From: Sulfurospirillum diekertiae
GTDB taxonomy: Bacteria; Campylobacterota; Campylobacteria; Campylobacterales; Sulfurospirillaceae
NCBI RefSeq assembly: GCF_002309535.1
Contig: NZ_CP023275.1
Location: 2,418,001-2,482,000, forward strand
Reading direction: 5' to 3'
DNA length: 64,000 nucleotides
Part shown: in pieces, positions 33,773 to 42,904 of the stretch
How positions within the stretch are numbered: position 1 is the first letter of the stretch
Layout of the letters: each line of letters opens with the position of its first letter
Program-made: the position numbers and the translations under genes
The notes under the pieces: generated by a model
The model's database searches: none
Seen by the model: only the letters and a program-made list of their open reading frames with translations
Told to the model about the DNA's origin: nothing

Positions 33773-36487
33773 ATGTTCAAATATGACTATTTTTTTCACA
33801 CCTTGGTGCCTGCATTTTTGCCAAAAAACTTTAAAGCATCCAAGCAAAATATCGCCAGTACACAGTCTAGCACCCACAAACTCAAAGAACTTGCAACCTG
33901 CTCCAAAGAGGAGCTCTTTGAAAAGCTTGGTAGCTCTGAAAAAGGGTTAAGCAAGCATGAGGCGCACAAACATCTTTTAAAATTTGGGGCGAATATCATT
34001 TCGGAAAACAAAAAAGCCAACCCTTTGCTGGTTATTTTTGAAAATATTAAAAATCCATTGACACTCATGCTTATCGTTCTTGCCAGTGTTTCATTTTACA
34101 TGGACGATGTACGAACCGCTGTTGTCGTAGGAGGCATGACGCTTCTGAGTGTTGCGCTCTCTTCCATGCAAGAATTTCGTTCCAGCAAAGCGGCTGAAAA
34201 ACTCAGCAGTATGGTCTCATCAACAGCAACGGTACTCAGGCAAAATGATGAACCCAGTTCAGATGAAATCACTACCCAATCCAATCATAAAATCCATGAA
34301 TCTCACTCTCAAACCATTGAAATAGCCATCAAAAAGATTGTACCTGGCGACATTGTCCATCTGAGTGCAGGTGACATCATCCCCGCCGATCTGAGAATCA
34401 TCAGCTCCAAAGATCTCTTTTTAAATCAAGCCTCACTGACAGGTGAAGCGATGCCTGTGGAAAAAGTTGCCATCAATGAACCGCATGAAATTGAATCCAT
34501 GATAAGCGCACATAATATCTGTTTTATGGGTTCCAGTATTGAGAGTGGAACAGCGATTGGCGTTGTGTGTACCACAGGAAAAGAGACCTATCTTGGCTCC
34601 ATTGCCAAAGTGATTGAGAGTGCGGCGGAACCAACAAGCTTTGATATAGGCATCAAAAAGTTTACATGGTTGATGCTTCGATTTATGTTTATAATGGTGC
34701 CGGTGGTGATGCTGGTCAATGGCTTTTTAAAACATGATTGGATGGGTGCCTTTTTATTTGGACTCTCTGTTGCCGTGGGGCTTGCTCCTGAAATGCTACC
34801 GATGATCGTCACAGTCAATTTAAGCAAAGGTGCCTTTGCACTCTCAAAGCAAAAAGTCATTGTTAAAAAGCTCAGTGCCATTCAAAATTTTGGAGCAATG
34901 GATATTTTATGCACCGATAAAACAGGCACACTTACCCAAGATAAAATTATCCTCGAACAACATGTCAACGTCAATGGCGAGAAATGTAACCATGTTTTAG
35001 AATTAGCCTACTTAAACAGTTTCCATCAAACCGGCTTAAAAAACCTTCTAGACGTCGCTGTTTTGGAGCACTCTGAAATCGAGGGATTGGCAGTTAATGA
35101 ATTTCCCAATAAAGTAGATGAAATTCCTTTTGATTTTAACCGCAAACGAATGTCCGTTGTGGTTGGTAAAACCGACAATTCACATCTTCTCATCACCAAG
35201 GGTGCTGTCGAAGAGATGGTTAAAGTCTGCACACATGTTGAAAAAAATGGTGAGATTTTACCACTGGATACTACGATGTACAGTGATATTTTTAATCTGG
35301 TTAATGAATACAACAATGATGGTTTTAGGGTTATTGCCGTCGCCTACAAAAACATACCCAATTCTCAACAAGCCTATGCAATCCAAGATGAATCCCAAAT
35401 GATTTTGGCAGGGTTTATGTCCTTTCTTGACCCTCCCAAAGAGAGTGCAAAAAAAGCAATCAAAATGTTAAATGAGTACGGCGTCAGCGTTAAAGTTCTC
35501 ACCGGTGACAATGAACGTGTCACGACAAAAATCTGTAAAGATGTGGGGTTGGAAATTACTGCTATTTACCAAGGAGCTGACATTGATGCGATGAATGAAG
35601 AGGAGCTCAAACTTGCTGTTGAAAAAGCCAATGTTTTTACCAAACTCTCCCCTGATAATAAAGCACGCATTGTCAGTGCCCTCAGACAAAATGGTCACAC
35701 CGTTGGGTTTATGGGCGATGGGATCAATGATGCCCCTGCCCTTAAACTCGCTGACGTGGGTATCTCGGTCGATACCGCCGTAGATATTGCCAAAGAGACC
35801 GCTGACATCATCTTACTGGAGCGCAGCCTACTTGTGTTAGAACAAGGTGTCTTGTTGGGGAGAAAAGTGTTTGCGAATATCATCAAGTACATCAAGATGG
35901 GATCAAGTTCAAATTACGGGAATATGTTTAGCGTGGTAGGAGCCAGTGCCATTTTGCCTTTCATTCCCATGCACCCGATTCAAATCGTCACCAATAACTT
36001 TTTATACGATCTCTCTCAATCCACAACGCCAACCGATCATGTGGATGATGAACTGATCAAAAAACCAAAAAAATGGGATATTGCCGATATTAAAAACTTT
36101 ATGCTGATCGTTGGACCTACAAGTTCAGTGTTTGATTACATTACGTTTGGTGTGATGATTTATGTGTTTGATGCGTGGCATAATGAAGCACTGTTCCAAA
36201 CAGGATGGTTTGTTGAGTCTCTCATCTCACAAACACTGATTGTACACATTATTCGAACTGATAAAATTCCATTTTTTCAAAGTACCGCAAGTTTGCCGGT
36301 TATCTTGATGACGGCGAGCATTATGTGTTTAGGAATTTGGTTGCCTTTTTCTCCGTTTGCCTCATCCTTAGGACTGGTTGCCTTACCTACGGAATACTGG
36401 AGTATCTTAGTGGTGATGATGATAGGGTATATCTTTTTAACGCAAAGTGTTAAAATGTACTACATCAAGAAATTTGCTAGAATTTAA
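33773..36487 (+). CDS. mgtA: Magnesium-translocating P-type ATPase (P3B, MgtA type)
   Basis: 904 residues, normal for the family. The actuator motif is LTGEAMPVEK, the phosphorylation site DKTGTLTQ (Asp near residue 382), and the nucleotide-domain hinge MGDGINDAPAL. The membrane motif PEMLPMIVTVNLSKGA is diagnostic for MgtA/MgtB ATPases. About ten membrane segments are visible. It imports Mg2+ down its gradient with ATP hydrolysis. Its start codon lies 8 nt after an AAGGA box masked in a hairpin, behind the leader peptide, so control by Mg2+ or translation status is likely. Confidence 0.96.
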   Translation: MFKYDYFFHTLVPAFLPKNFKASKQNIASTQSSTHKLKELATCSKEELFEKLGSSEKGLSKHEAHKHLLKFGANIISENKKANPLLVIFENIKNPLTLMLIVLASVSFYMDDVRTAVVVGGMTLLSVALSSMQEFRSSKAAEKLSSMVSSTATVLRQNDEPSSDEITTQSNHKIHESHSQTIEIAIKKIVPGDIVHLSAGDIIPADLRIISSKDLFLNQASLTGEAMPVEKVAINEPHEIESMISAHNICFMGSSIESGTAIGVVCTTGKETYLGSIAKVIESAAEPTSFDIGIKKFTWLMLRFMFIMVPVVMLVNGFLKHDWMGAFLFGLSVAVGLAPEMLPMIVTVNLSKGAFALSKQKVIVKKLSAIQNFGAMDILCTDKTGTLTQDKIILEQHVNVNGEKCNHVLELAYLNSFHQTGLKNLLDVAVLEHSEIEGLAVNEFPNKVDEIPFDFNRKRMSVVVGKTDNSHLLITKGAVEEMVKVCTHVEKNGEILPLDTTMYSDIFNLVNEYNNDGFRVIAVAYKNIPNSQQAYAIQDESQMILAGFMSFLDPPKESAKKAIKMLNEYGVSVKVLTGDNERVTTKICKDVGLEITAIYQGADIDAMNEEELKLAVEKANVFTKLSPDNKARIVSALRQNGHTVGFMGDGINDAPALKLADVGISVDTAVDIAKETADIILLERSLLVLEQGVLLGRKVFANIIKYIKMGSSSNYGNMFSVVGASAILPFIPMHPIQIVTNNFLYDLSQSTTPTDHVDDELIKKPKKWDIADIKNFMLIVGPTSSVFDYITFGVMIYVFDAWHNEALFQTGWFVESLISQTLIVHIIRTDKIPFFQSTASLPVILMTASIMCLGIWLPFSPFASSLGLVALPTEYWSILVVMMIGYIFLTQSVKMYYIKKFARI

Positions 36488-36510
36488 AACAAAGCGTATA
36501 GGAGTCTGTC

Positions 36511-37425
36511 TTGGGAAATTTTACGGAAGAAATGGGGATGGAAGAAGAGAGTACAGCAAAGACCAAAAGAGCTGTTAACAAAAGTATTTGGGTCAGTGCT
36601 TTTGTCAATCTCTGTTTATCTATTTGCCAAGTTATTATTGGTATTGTATCAGGTTCACAGGGTTTGATTGCTGATGGTATTCACTCTTTATCAGATCTAG
36701 GCGCTGACTTTGTCGCCCTTGTGGCGGCATGGAAAAGTCAAAAAAAGGCAGATACACATTACCATTACGGTTATAAACGCTATGAAAACTTAGCTTCTAT
36801 GATTTTAGGTGGATTGCTTTTAGTGGTAGGCATTGGCATGGTCTGGTCGGCAGTGCATAAGCTCCAAACGCCAGAATCTATTCCAACGGTGCATCTAATA
36901 GCACTTTGGACGGCACTGGGTTCACTCATGGCAAAAGAGTTGCTCTTCCGCTATATGTTAGCGGTTGCCCAAAAAGTGAAATCCAGTATGTTGATTGCCA
37001 ACGCTTGGCATGCAAGATCGGACGCGGCATCGTCTTTGGTTGTCGCCATTGGTATTGTTGGAAACCTTGCAGGTTTTCCTATTCTTGATCCTATCGCGGC
37101 TTTAATCGTTGGATTTGTTGTGAGTAAAATGGGATGGAAATTTTTATGGGATGCCACACAAGATTTGTTAGATAAATCCATCAGCGAAGATCAAGTAGAC
37201 GCTATTGCTGCCGAAATTGCTGCAACACCCGGTGTCATTGGATTTCATCAGTTAAAAACACGCAAAGCAGGTGATTTGATTTTGGCTGATGTCCATTTGG
37301 ATATTGATGGTTCCATTACCGTAACAGAAGGTCACATCATAGCCAAAGCTGTCAAAGCCAATGTTATGTCCAAACATCCAGTGCTTTATATTATGATCCA
37401 TGTGGATCCAGTATTGAAAAAATGA
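36511..37425 (+). CDS. Cation diffusion facilitator family transporter
   Basis: 304 residues from a TTG with AGGAG well placed; the ATG seven codons later has a poorer site. Six membrane segments are predicted. The CDF metal site HSLSDLGADF in helix II and HARSDAASS in helix V show the HxxxD and DxxxD-type ligands. A cytoplasmic C-terminal domain follows (GVIGFHQLKTRKAGDLILADVHLDIDG). It exports a divalent ion (Zn, Fe, Mn or Co) by proton exchange. It lies 23 nt after mgtA and is possibly co-transcribed. Confidence 0.93.
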   Translation: MGNFTEEMGMEEESTAKTKRAVNKSIWVSAFVNLCLSICQVIIGIVSGSQGLIADGIHSLSDLGADFVALVAAWKSQKKADTHYHYGYKRYENLASMILGGLLLVVGIGMVWSAVHKLQTPESIPTVHLIALWTALGSLMAKELLFRYMLAVAQKVKSSMLIANAWHARSDAASSLVVAIGIVGNLAGFPILDPIAALIVGFVVSKMGWKFLWDATQDLLDKSISEDQVDAIAAEIAATPGVIGFHQLKTRKAGDLILADVHLDIDGSITVTEGHIIAKAVKANVMSKHPVLYIMIHVDPVLKK

Positions 37426-37572
37426 ATGTCAAAAAGCAATAAAGTGATCAAGTTTTTCTCATTGACTTTTTATTTACAAAAGGTTAATCACACGTTTAAT
37501 CTATTCTCCTATACTTTCATTACCAAGTCAATAACCTCCTTTTTGTGAAACACTCAATCATTTTAAAAGATG

Positions 37573-37596
37573 CGCTCAGATTGCCCGGTCTGAGCG
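37573..37596. repeat. Strong isolated hairpin between the CDF and yccF genes
   Basis: CGCTCAGA (37573-37580) pairs with TCTGAGCG (37589-37596) over an 8-nt loop. The plus-strand continuation is C/T-rich (about 37597-37620) without a clean T-run. On the minus strand the same region could encode a 35-residue peptide (ATG at 37627) with strong purine-rich ribosome-site-like boxes at both ends. It is either a terminator for the CDF gene or part of a small RNA; undecided. Confidence 0.45.
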
Positions 37597-37698
37597 TTAC
37601 TCTTTGCCCTCCTTCTTTTTCCAGCATTTCACCCTTTGTAATCAAAATCAACCTTACTTTTAAGTAGAATACGACACTCAATCTGTTAAGGAAGTAGT

Positions 37699-38160
37699 AT
37701 GCGTTCAATTGGCAACTTTTTATGGTTTATTTTAGGTGGCGTTTTTATGGGACTGTGCTGGTGGATTGTAGGCGTGTTGGCTTTTATCACCATCATTGGC
37801 ATCCCGTGGGCAAAAGCCTGTTTTATCATCGGTCAATTTACTTTTTTCCCTTTTGGTAAAGAAGCCATCAGTCGTAAAGAGCTCCTGCACAAAGACGATA
37901 TTGGAACCAGTACCTTTGGAACTATCGGCAACATTCTTTGGTTTCTCTTTGCAGGCATTTGGCTCGCTCTTGGTCATGTTTTCTCTGCGATTGCATGTTT
38001 TGCCTCGATTATTGGTATTCCTTTTGGCATCCAACACCTCAAACTTGCCGCTATCTCACTTTTTCCCATTGGTCAAACCATTGTTGATAAAGAGGTTGCA
38101 GCAGCCGCTCGAAATTTTAATGCAGAACAAACAGCCGCTTCCATGCGACACAAGAATTAA
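37699..38160 (+). CDS. yccF: YccF-family inner membrane protein
   Basis: 153 residues, with two copies of the YccF repeat (MRSIGNFLWFILGGVFMGLCWWIVGVLAFITIIGIPWAKACFIIGQFTFFPFGKE and IGNILWFLFAGIWLALGHVFSAIACFASIIGIPFGIQHLKL). Four membrane helices are expected. The ribosome site is AAGGAAG. The function of the family is unknown; a 12-nt gap links it to the DedA-type gene. Confidence 0.93.
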   Translation: MRSIGNFLWFILGGVFMGLCWWIVGVLAFITIIGIPWAKACFIIGQFTFFPFGKEAISRKELLHKDDIGTSTFGTIGNILWFLFAGIWLALGHVFSAIACFASIIGIPFGIQHLKLAAISLFPIGQTIVDKEVAAAARNFNAEQTAASMRHKN

Positions 38161-38172
38161 ATTAGGTAGATT

Positions 38173-38760
38173 ATGGAAGACTTTTTTATCTCAAGCATGC
38201 GAGAGTATGGGTATATTATTCTTTTTTTCTGGAGTATTTTAGAAGGTGAAAGCGGTCTGGTGATGGCTGGACTTTTTACCCATACAGGTGACATGCAACT
38301 TTTTACCGCTATTTTTGTAGCAGGTCTGGGTGGCTTTGCAGGAGATCAGATCTATTTTTACATTGGAAGATTTAACAAAAGCTATGTGCATCGCACACTC
38401 AAAAAACAACGACGTAAATTTGCACTGGCACATCTCCTGCTTAAAAAACATGGCTGGCCGATCATTTTTTTACAGCGTTATTTGTATGGGCTTCGCACGA
38501 TCATCCCCATCGCCATAGGACTGACTGGATATAGCGCTAAAAAATATGCTGTGATTAATCTGTTTGCGGCATGGTGTTGGGCAGCATTGATTATTATCCC
38601 CGTGTGGTACTTCGGAAATGAAATTTTAGGTGTCATCAAATGGGCAAAAGGACACTGGTACTATGCACTGCCGCTTGTGGGCACACTCATTGGTGTGGCA
38701 TACTACTACATCCATACGATTACCGAAAAAACATTAAAAGCCAAAGTAGATCAAAAGTAG
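38173..38760 (+). CDS. DedA-family membrane protein
   Basis: 195 residues. The family motif appears as an exposed ESGLVMAGLF near the N-terminus, GGFAGDQIYFYIGR, and the re-entrant FLQRYLYGLRTIIPIAIGLTGYS (F-x-R-x3-G-x-R). DedA proteins include undecaprenyl-phosphate and phospholipid flippases or scramblases and affect envelope integrity. It probably forms an operon with yccF and the next gene. Confidence 0.92.
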   Translation: MEDFFISSMREYGYIILFFWSILEGESGLVMAGLFTHTGDMQLFTAIFVAGLGGFAGDQIYFYIGRFNKSYVHRTLKKQRRKFALAHLLLKKHGWPIIFLQRYLYGLRTIIPIAIGLTGYSAKKYAVINLFAAWCWAALIIIPVWYFGNEILGVIKWAKGHWYYALPLVGTLIGVAYYYIHTITEKTLKAKVDQK

Positions 38761-38814
38761 TATTTTTTTTGATAAAATACGCGCGCATTTTTAGATTTTA
38801 GAAGAGGATACACT

Positions 38815-39393
38815 ATGGAAAGTAATGCCATTGAAGAACATTTAAAACAAGTCGAGGAAGCTCTAGCAGAAGTCGAACACAAAGAAGAAGAGGCAGAAGG
38901 TTGGCTTTCGTATATTTCGCTGAGTACCGCTATTATCGCTATTGTTACAGCCCTAGTTGGTTTGTATGAATCACAAATTACATCGAAAACAATCCTCACC
39001 AAAAACGAAGCGGTACTGTACCAAAGTCAAGCCTCTGATCAGTGGAATTTTTACCAAGCTAAAAGTGTGAAAGCGCATATTTACACAGTCAACGCTGAGA
39101 TCTACCCTGATAAAGCGGAAGATTTTAAGAAAAAAGTAGCGGTTTATAAAAAAGAGCAAGAAGAGATTAAAGCCGAAGCAGAGCGTATTGAAGGACTGAA
39201 AGAATTGCGTAATGAGCAGAGTGATCACTACTATCACATCCACCACATTTTAAGCTTTGCGATTACCTTTTTACAAATTTCTATTGCGCTTGCCTCTATT
39301 TCAGCACTCACCCGCAATAAAAAGTTTTGGTTAGGTTCTTTAGTGTTAAGTGGTATTGGAGCCATTATCGCAGGCTACTGCCTTGTTCTTTAA
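38815..39393 (+). CDS. DUF4337-family membrane protein
   Basis: 192 residues with an acidic, coiled-coil N-terminus (MESNAIEEHLKQVEEALAEVEHKEEEAEGWLSYI) and membrane helices near 33-53, 143-160 and 170-190. The middle is a charged helix (AEDFKKKVAVYKKEQEEIKAEAERIEGL). The pattern matches DUF4337. The function is unknown. The ribosome site is GAGGA. Its end overlaps the start of the next gene. Confidence 0.85.
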   Translation: MESNAIEEHLKQVEEALAEVEHKEEEAEGWLSYISLSTAIIAIVTALVGLYESQITSKTILTKNEAVLYQSQASDQWNFYQAKSVKAHIYTVNAEIYPDKAEDFKKKVAVYKKEQEEIKAEAERIEGLKELRNEQSDHYYHIHHILSFAITFLQISIALASISALTRNKKFWLGSLVLSGIGAIIAGYCLVL

Positions 39394-40366
39394 AAAAAGT
39401 TTTCTCGCGCGCCTTTTTCTCTACGTTTTTGTATGCCACGCTGCCCTCTTTGGAGAGCAGTATGGCGCCATCGAAATAGGAGGGAAAGGTGTTAAGGCCT
39501 ATGTGATCGAGCTAGATAATAATCTTACCAAGATCAACTATCGAAACGCTCTTAACACCGCTCCTCAAAGTGGTATAACAGAACATCGCATAATGACACC
39601 AGAGATGATAGATCATGTTAGCTCTGACATTGTCATACTTAAAAATACACTTCAACATGACCAAAACATATCTGAACAGAACATCTTTATTATCGCTAGC
39701 AGTGCTATCCATAAAATCAAAAACAGACCCGCGCTAGAAGCCAAAGTCAAAAAAATGACGCATCATGCTCTGTATTTTATCGATGAAAAAGAGGAGAGCA
39801 CGTTTGCTTTTTACGGTTCTGTTCCTAAAGCACAATGGCTTAACGCTTCCATGATCGATATCGGCGGAGGGAACACAAAAGTAGCTTGGATGGATGCACA
39901 AAATGTCATTGATTTTTTTGAAATTCCCCTCGGAACGGTTTCGTTAACCCAACAAGCAGACTTACGTGACACCAATACTTCCTTTGAAGCAAAATGTGTC
40001 AGTGTGATTCAAAATGAGCTCTCAACACTTCAAACAACTCACACAAAAGAGGCACTCTACGCCAGTGGTGGTATTTTTTGGGCAACAGCCTATTTGAAAA
40101 CCAATGGTCATTTAGAGTCGTTTGTTCGTTTAGAAAAAGCGGATTTTGAGAAAGTTATCGCCCTTTTTTCACAGGAAGAGCGAAAAGAGTGTAGCGAAGC
40201 GAGTGCGCAATGCTTTTTGTTAGGCTACTATGGTGCTAAGAACTTGGTTGCGGGAGCTTTATTGGCAAAAGAGACGATTGATGCAATGAATTTTTTTGAT
40301 CAAAAAGTCTATTTTGCAAAAGACGGTGCATGGGTCATTGGTTGGCTTTTAGTCCACACCCAATAA
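39383..40366 (+). CDS. Exported Ppx/GppA-like phosphatase family protein
   Basis: 327 residues from the TTG at 39383, chosen because it yields a classic signal peptide (FFKKSFLARLFLYVFVCHAALFG); the first start in this frame is a GTG at 39350. The ASKHA fold appears as IGGKGVKAYVIEL (phosphate 1) and MIDIGGGNTKVAWMD (phosphate 2), with ASGG downstream. Ppx/GppA enzymes are normally cytosolic exopolyphosphatases or pppGpp phosphatases, so export is unusual. It overlaps the DUF4337 gene by 11 nt. Confidence 0.78.
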   Translation: MFFKKSFLARLFLYVFVCHAALFGEQYGAIEIGGKGVKAYVIELDNNLTKINYRNALNTAPQSGITEHRIMTPEMIDHVSSDIVILKNTLQHDQNISEQNIFIIASSAIHKIKNRPALEAKVKKMTHHALYFIDEKEESTFAFYGSVPKAQWLNASMIDIGGGNTKVAWMDAQNVIDFFEIPLGTVSLTQQADLRDTNTSFEAKCVSVIQNELSTLQTTHTKEALYASGGIFWATAYLKTNGHLESFVRLEKADFEKVIALFSQEERKECSEASAQCFLLGYYGAKNLVAGALLAKETIDAMNFFDQKVYFAKDGAWVIGWLLVHTQ

Positions 40367-40368
40367 TC

Positions 40369-40719
40369 TCACACCACTTTTTTTAAAAAGGCACTTCCAC
40401 ATTTAGGACAATTCCCATCCCACTCTAATAAATGATGTCCATGACACTTCTGACAACTGGGTTTATGCAAAAGTTTTGGAACAAGAGAGGAAGGATTGTG
40501 CGTATGCTTTTTAAAAGCAAATTGTTTTACATGTAACCATATAACCTTGAATGCTTGAATCAAAAATCGTTTGGGATGTGGTTTTTCTTGGAGATGTCTG
40601 CAATCAAGGCAGACCATCCATTTTTTCTGCAAACGAATATGTCGATGCGTTCGTGCGAGTGTAATATGCTCTGTTTCGTAACTACAAAGAGGGCATAAGA
40701 GATAATGCTTGGCTTCCAT
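40369..40719 (-). CDS. Double zinc-ribbon protein, unknown function
   Basis: 116 residues from the ATG at 40719, with AAAGGA five nt upstream; an in-frame start at 40767 lacks a ribosome site. It has two pairs of Cys motifs: CPLC...CLDC near residues 9-44 and CQKC...CPKC near 90-110, with a basic, His-rich centre. This looks like two treble-clef or rubredoxin-like zinc ribbons. I recognise no specific family. A TTACATGTAA core lies at 40527-40536. Confidence 0.72.
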   Translation of the reverse strand: MEAKHYLLCPLCSYETEHITLARTHRHIRLQKKWMVCLDCRHLQEKPHPKRFLIQAFKVIWLHVKQFAFKKHTHNPSSLVPKLLHKPSCQKCHGHHLLEWDGNCPKCGSAFLKKVV

Positions 40720-40857
40720 AAAGTATCCTTTACAAGCGATCCCTGCTTTTGCGATATAATGTATCACATATTAACTCAAGCATTTTAAGTTCCAGATTAA
40801 TTTTAACTCAAATGGAAATTTGCCGATATAGAGTTAGCTCTTGATAAGGAGTAGATA

Positions 40858-41046
40858 ATGGACGCACTCAATAGTAGCATCCCGTCAAGCACAGAAATTT
40901 ATGCGATGAAGCAAGCAATGAAGGTTCAAGAACAGATGGTTTCAAAAATGTTGGAATCTCTGCCTCAACCAACAGACACTGCATCAGCGCAAGTCTCTGG
41001 GCTGGCATCAGAGGGTATTGGGTCAAACCTTGATCTCAAGGCGTAA
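40858..41046 (+). CDS. Small YjfB-like putative motility protein
   Basis: 62 residues: an N-terminal helix (SSTEIYAMKQAMKVQEQMVSKMLESL), then a Pro/Ser/Ala-rich tail. Size and the helix pattern resemble the 'putative motility protein' YjfB family, but the evidence is modest. The ribosome site is AAGGAG. It is a single-gene unit closed by a strong terminator. Confidence 0.75.
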   Translation: MDALNSSIPSSTEIYAMKQAMKVQEQMVSKMLESLPQPTDTASAQVSGLASEGIGSNLDLKA

Positions 41047-41055
41047 CCCAAAGCT

Positions 41056-41079
41056 GAGATAACCCTTTTGGGTTATCTC
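41056..41079. terminator. Hairpin terminator between convergent genes
   Basis: Perfect 10-bp stem GAGATAACCC/GGGTTATCTC with loop TTTT. It serves the small motility gene and perhaps selD from the other side (selD ends at 41087). Confidence 0.8.
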
Positions 41080-41085
41080 CATTTC

Positions 41086-41097
41086 TTTACATGTAAA
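41086..41097. repeat. TTTACATGTAAA palindrome copy at the selD stop
   Basis: The palindrome supplies the last codons and stop of selD (...LYM-stop); a member of the dispersed family. Confidence 0.9.
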
Positions 41098-42118
41098 GGA
41101 GTGGGTTTTCACCCAAAGGTAAAATTTCCGCAATAATCGCACTATAGGTGAGCCCTTCATCGTGAAGGTGTTTCAAAAGTTTTGGTGCATCATGTTGAGA
41201 CACCGCCATCAAAAGTCCGCCAGAAGTTTGAGCATCGTACAAGATGATCTCATCTTTGTGAGGCACTTTGGCGTATACTTTAGAACTTAAATAACTTTTG
41301 TTCGTATATGCTCCTGCTGGAATAATACCCATGTCTGCCATTCCTCTAGCTTCGTCTAAGATCGGAATATTTTTAAGCTCAAAAGCAATCGTCACGCGGT
41401 TAAAACTCATCTCATAGCTGTGTCCAAAAAGTCCAAAACCTGTCACATCGGTACACGCACTCACATCATATTGGCGCATAATGCGTGAGGCTTTATGGTT
41501 AAGGGTTGCTAGGATAGAAGCAACCTTTTCAACCACTTTAGCTTCGAGCATATCTGCTTTAATTGCTGTCGTTAAAATGCCCATTCCCAAAGGTTTCGTT
41601 AAAATCAGCACATCACCAATGCGAGGCGTGTTGTTTCGATAAATCTTTTTAGGATGAACAAAACCCGTCACACTCATACCATAGGTCATCTCAGGTGCTT
41701 CGATGGTATGCCCACCAATGATGATACCGCCACACTCGACAACTTTACTTTGTCCACCCTCTAAAATTTCTTTCAAAATAGAGCGTGGCTGATGACAGCC
41801 ATCAAATCCGACAATGTTCATAGCCGTAGCCACTTCGCCACCCATGGCAAAGACATCGCTCAGAGAGTTTGCCGCTGCAATCTGTCCGTACACATAAGGG
41901 TCATCCACCACAGGAGTGATGATATCAACCGTTTGTACGAGTGCGCGTTCTTCATCGAGATAATAAACACTCGCATCGTCACTGGTATCCATACCGACCA
42001 AAATATTCTCATGCGTGCAGGAAAGACCGCCTATGGCTTCTGTGAGGTCTCCCGGACCCAGCTTGGCAGCGCAACCAGCAGCTTTGACATATTTGGTCAA
42101 TTTTGCTTCGTTATTCAT
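41087..42118 (-). CDS. selD: Selenophosphate synthase
   Basis: 343 residues. The active-site loop AAGCAAKLGPGDL carries Cys (TGC) where many SelD proteins have selenocysteine, followed by the catalytic Lys. The ATP and metal ligands lie in GMDTSDDASVYYL and VDIITPVVDDPY. The GGHT motif reads IIIGGHTIEAPEM, and the C-terminal AIRS domain has DVTGFGLFGH. It makes selenophosphate from selenide and ATP for SelA-dependent Sec-tRNA synthesis. It lies downstream of yedF on the same strand. Confidence 0.97.
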   Translation of the reverse strand: MNNEAKLTKYVKAAGCAAKLGPGDLTEAIGGLSCTHENILVGMDTSDDASVYYLDEERALVQTVDIITPVVDDPYVYGQIAAANSLSDVFAMGGEVATAMNIVGFDGCHQPRSILKEILEGGQSKVVECGGIIIGGHTIEAPEMTYGMSVTGFVHPKKIYRNNTPRIGDVLILTKPLGMGILTTAIKADMLEAKVVEKVASILATLNHKASRIMRQYDVSACTDVTGFGLFGHSYEMSFNRVTIAFELKNIPILDEARGMADMGIIPAGAYTNKSYLSSKVYAKVPHKDEIILYDAQTSGGLLMAVSQHDAPKLLKHLHDEGLTYSAIIAEILPLGENPLLYM

Positions 42119-42135
42119 TTAGTACCTTAATTTCA

Positions 42136-42164
42136 ACTTCTTGACCATGAAATGATCAAGAAGT
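42136..42164. repeat. Hairpin between yedF and selD
   Basis: ACTTCTTGA (42136-42144) pairs with TCAAGAAGT (42156-42164); after one mismatch CAT/ATG continues the stem to a GAA loop. It lies just upstream of the selD start on the minus strand, so it may be a 5' regulatory hairpin or a partial terminator after yedF. Confidence 0.55.
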
Positions 42165-42232
42165 AGTGTGAGCCTTCGCTCGAGAAAACCCAGTGTTAAC
42201 GTAGTTTGAAAAGCTTTGCTTTGAAAGCGTTA

Positions 42233-42823
42233 TTATAATGATATTGTGCCATCTCCACCAAAAAGCATCTCAATCGTACCAAAAGCATTACCGATTTTAC
42301 CCACTTTGAGTTTGTCGCTCACACCAAAAAATTCTAAACAAACACCGCAAGAATAAATCTCAACGCCTTTAGCTTCAAGCGCTTTGAGCACTTCCATAAT
42401 CGGTGCGCTCTCATCTGCCGTCGTTAAAAGAACGGCTTGATTGACACAGACAATGTGACGAGGCAGTTTAGGAAGTTCTAATGTTGACTTTAAAAAGCCT
42501 ACGATCAGTTTTGCACCCAGTTCGCCCTCACCGACTTTATCGCTTTTAAGGAACAAGGTTTTGTCTAAAAACTTCTCATCTTTAGCATCAGCCACAACAT
42601 TACATGTAAAGCCTTTGACGATCGTAATCAGACTTTTACCCTCCGCCAAATCTTGCACTCTTACATCAAATCCGCCATTTTGTGCAAAACGAGTCACGTT
42701 TTCTTTGGAAGCTAAAGAATTGACGATAACCTCTAATACAGAGTCATTTGGGAGTGTTTCCAACGCTTTTTTGGTTTGTAAAACGGGCTCTGGACATGCC
42801 AAGCCACTACAATCTATTTTCAT
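42233..42823 (-). CDS. yedF: Selenium metabolism protein YedF (TusA-DsrE fusion)
   Basis: 196 residues. The N-terminal TusA-like domain (MKIDCSGLACPEPVLQTKKALE, CPxP motif) is about 1-70. The C-terminal DsrE-like domain (about 90-196) has conserved cysteines in EIYSCGVCLEFFG. YedF is regularly found beside selD and is proposed to carry selenium or to be a redox protein in selenium delivery; the exact role is not established. A TTACATGTAA core lies inside the gene at 42600-42609. Confidence 0.94.
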   Translation of the reverse strand: MKIDCSGLACPEPVLQTKKALETLPNDSVLEVIVNSLASKENVTRFAQNGGFDVRVQDLAEGKSLITIVKGFTCNVVADAKDEKFLDKTLFLKSDKVGEGELGAKLIVGFLKSTLELPKLPRHIVCVNQAVLLTTADESAPIMEVLKALEAKGVEIYSCGVCLEFFGVSDKLKVGKIGNAFGTIEMLFGGDGTISL

Positions 42824-42904
42824 GATTTTCTCCAGTAAGTATAATTAAGTTAGTCTAAACCTTAGACCTAAAAAAAAAGAGGGAAGAGAGAATAAAATCC
42901 TCTC

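Noticed and set aside
41087-42118. SelD as a second selenoprotein
   Set aside because: The active-site codon is TGC (Cys), and the frame contains no in-frame TGA.
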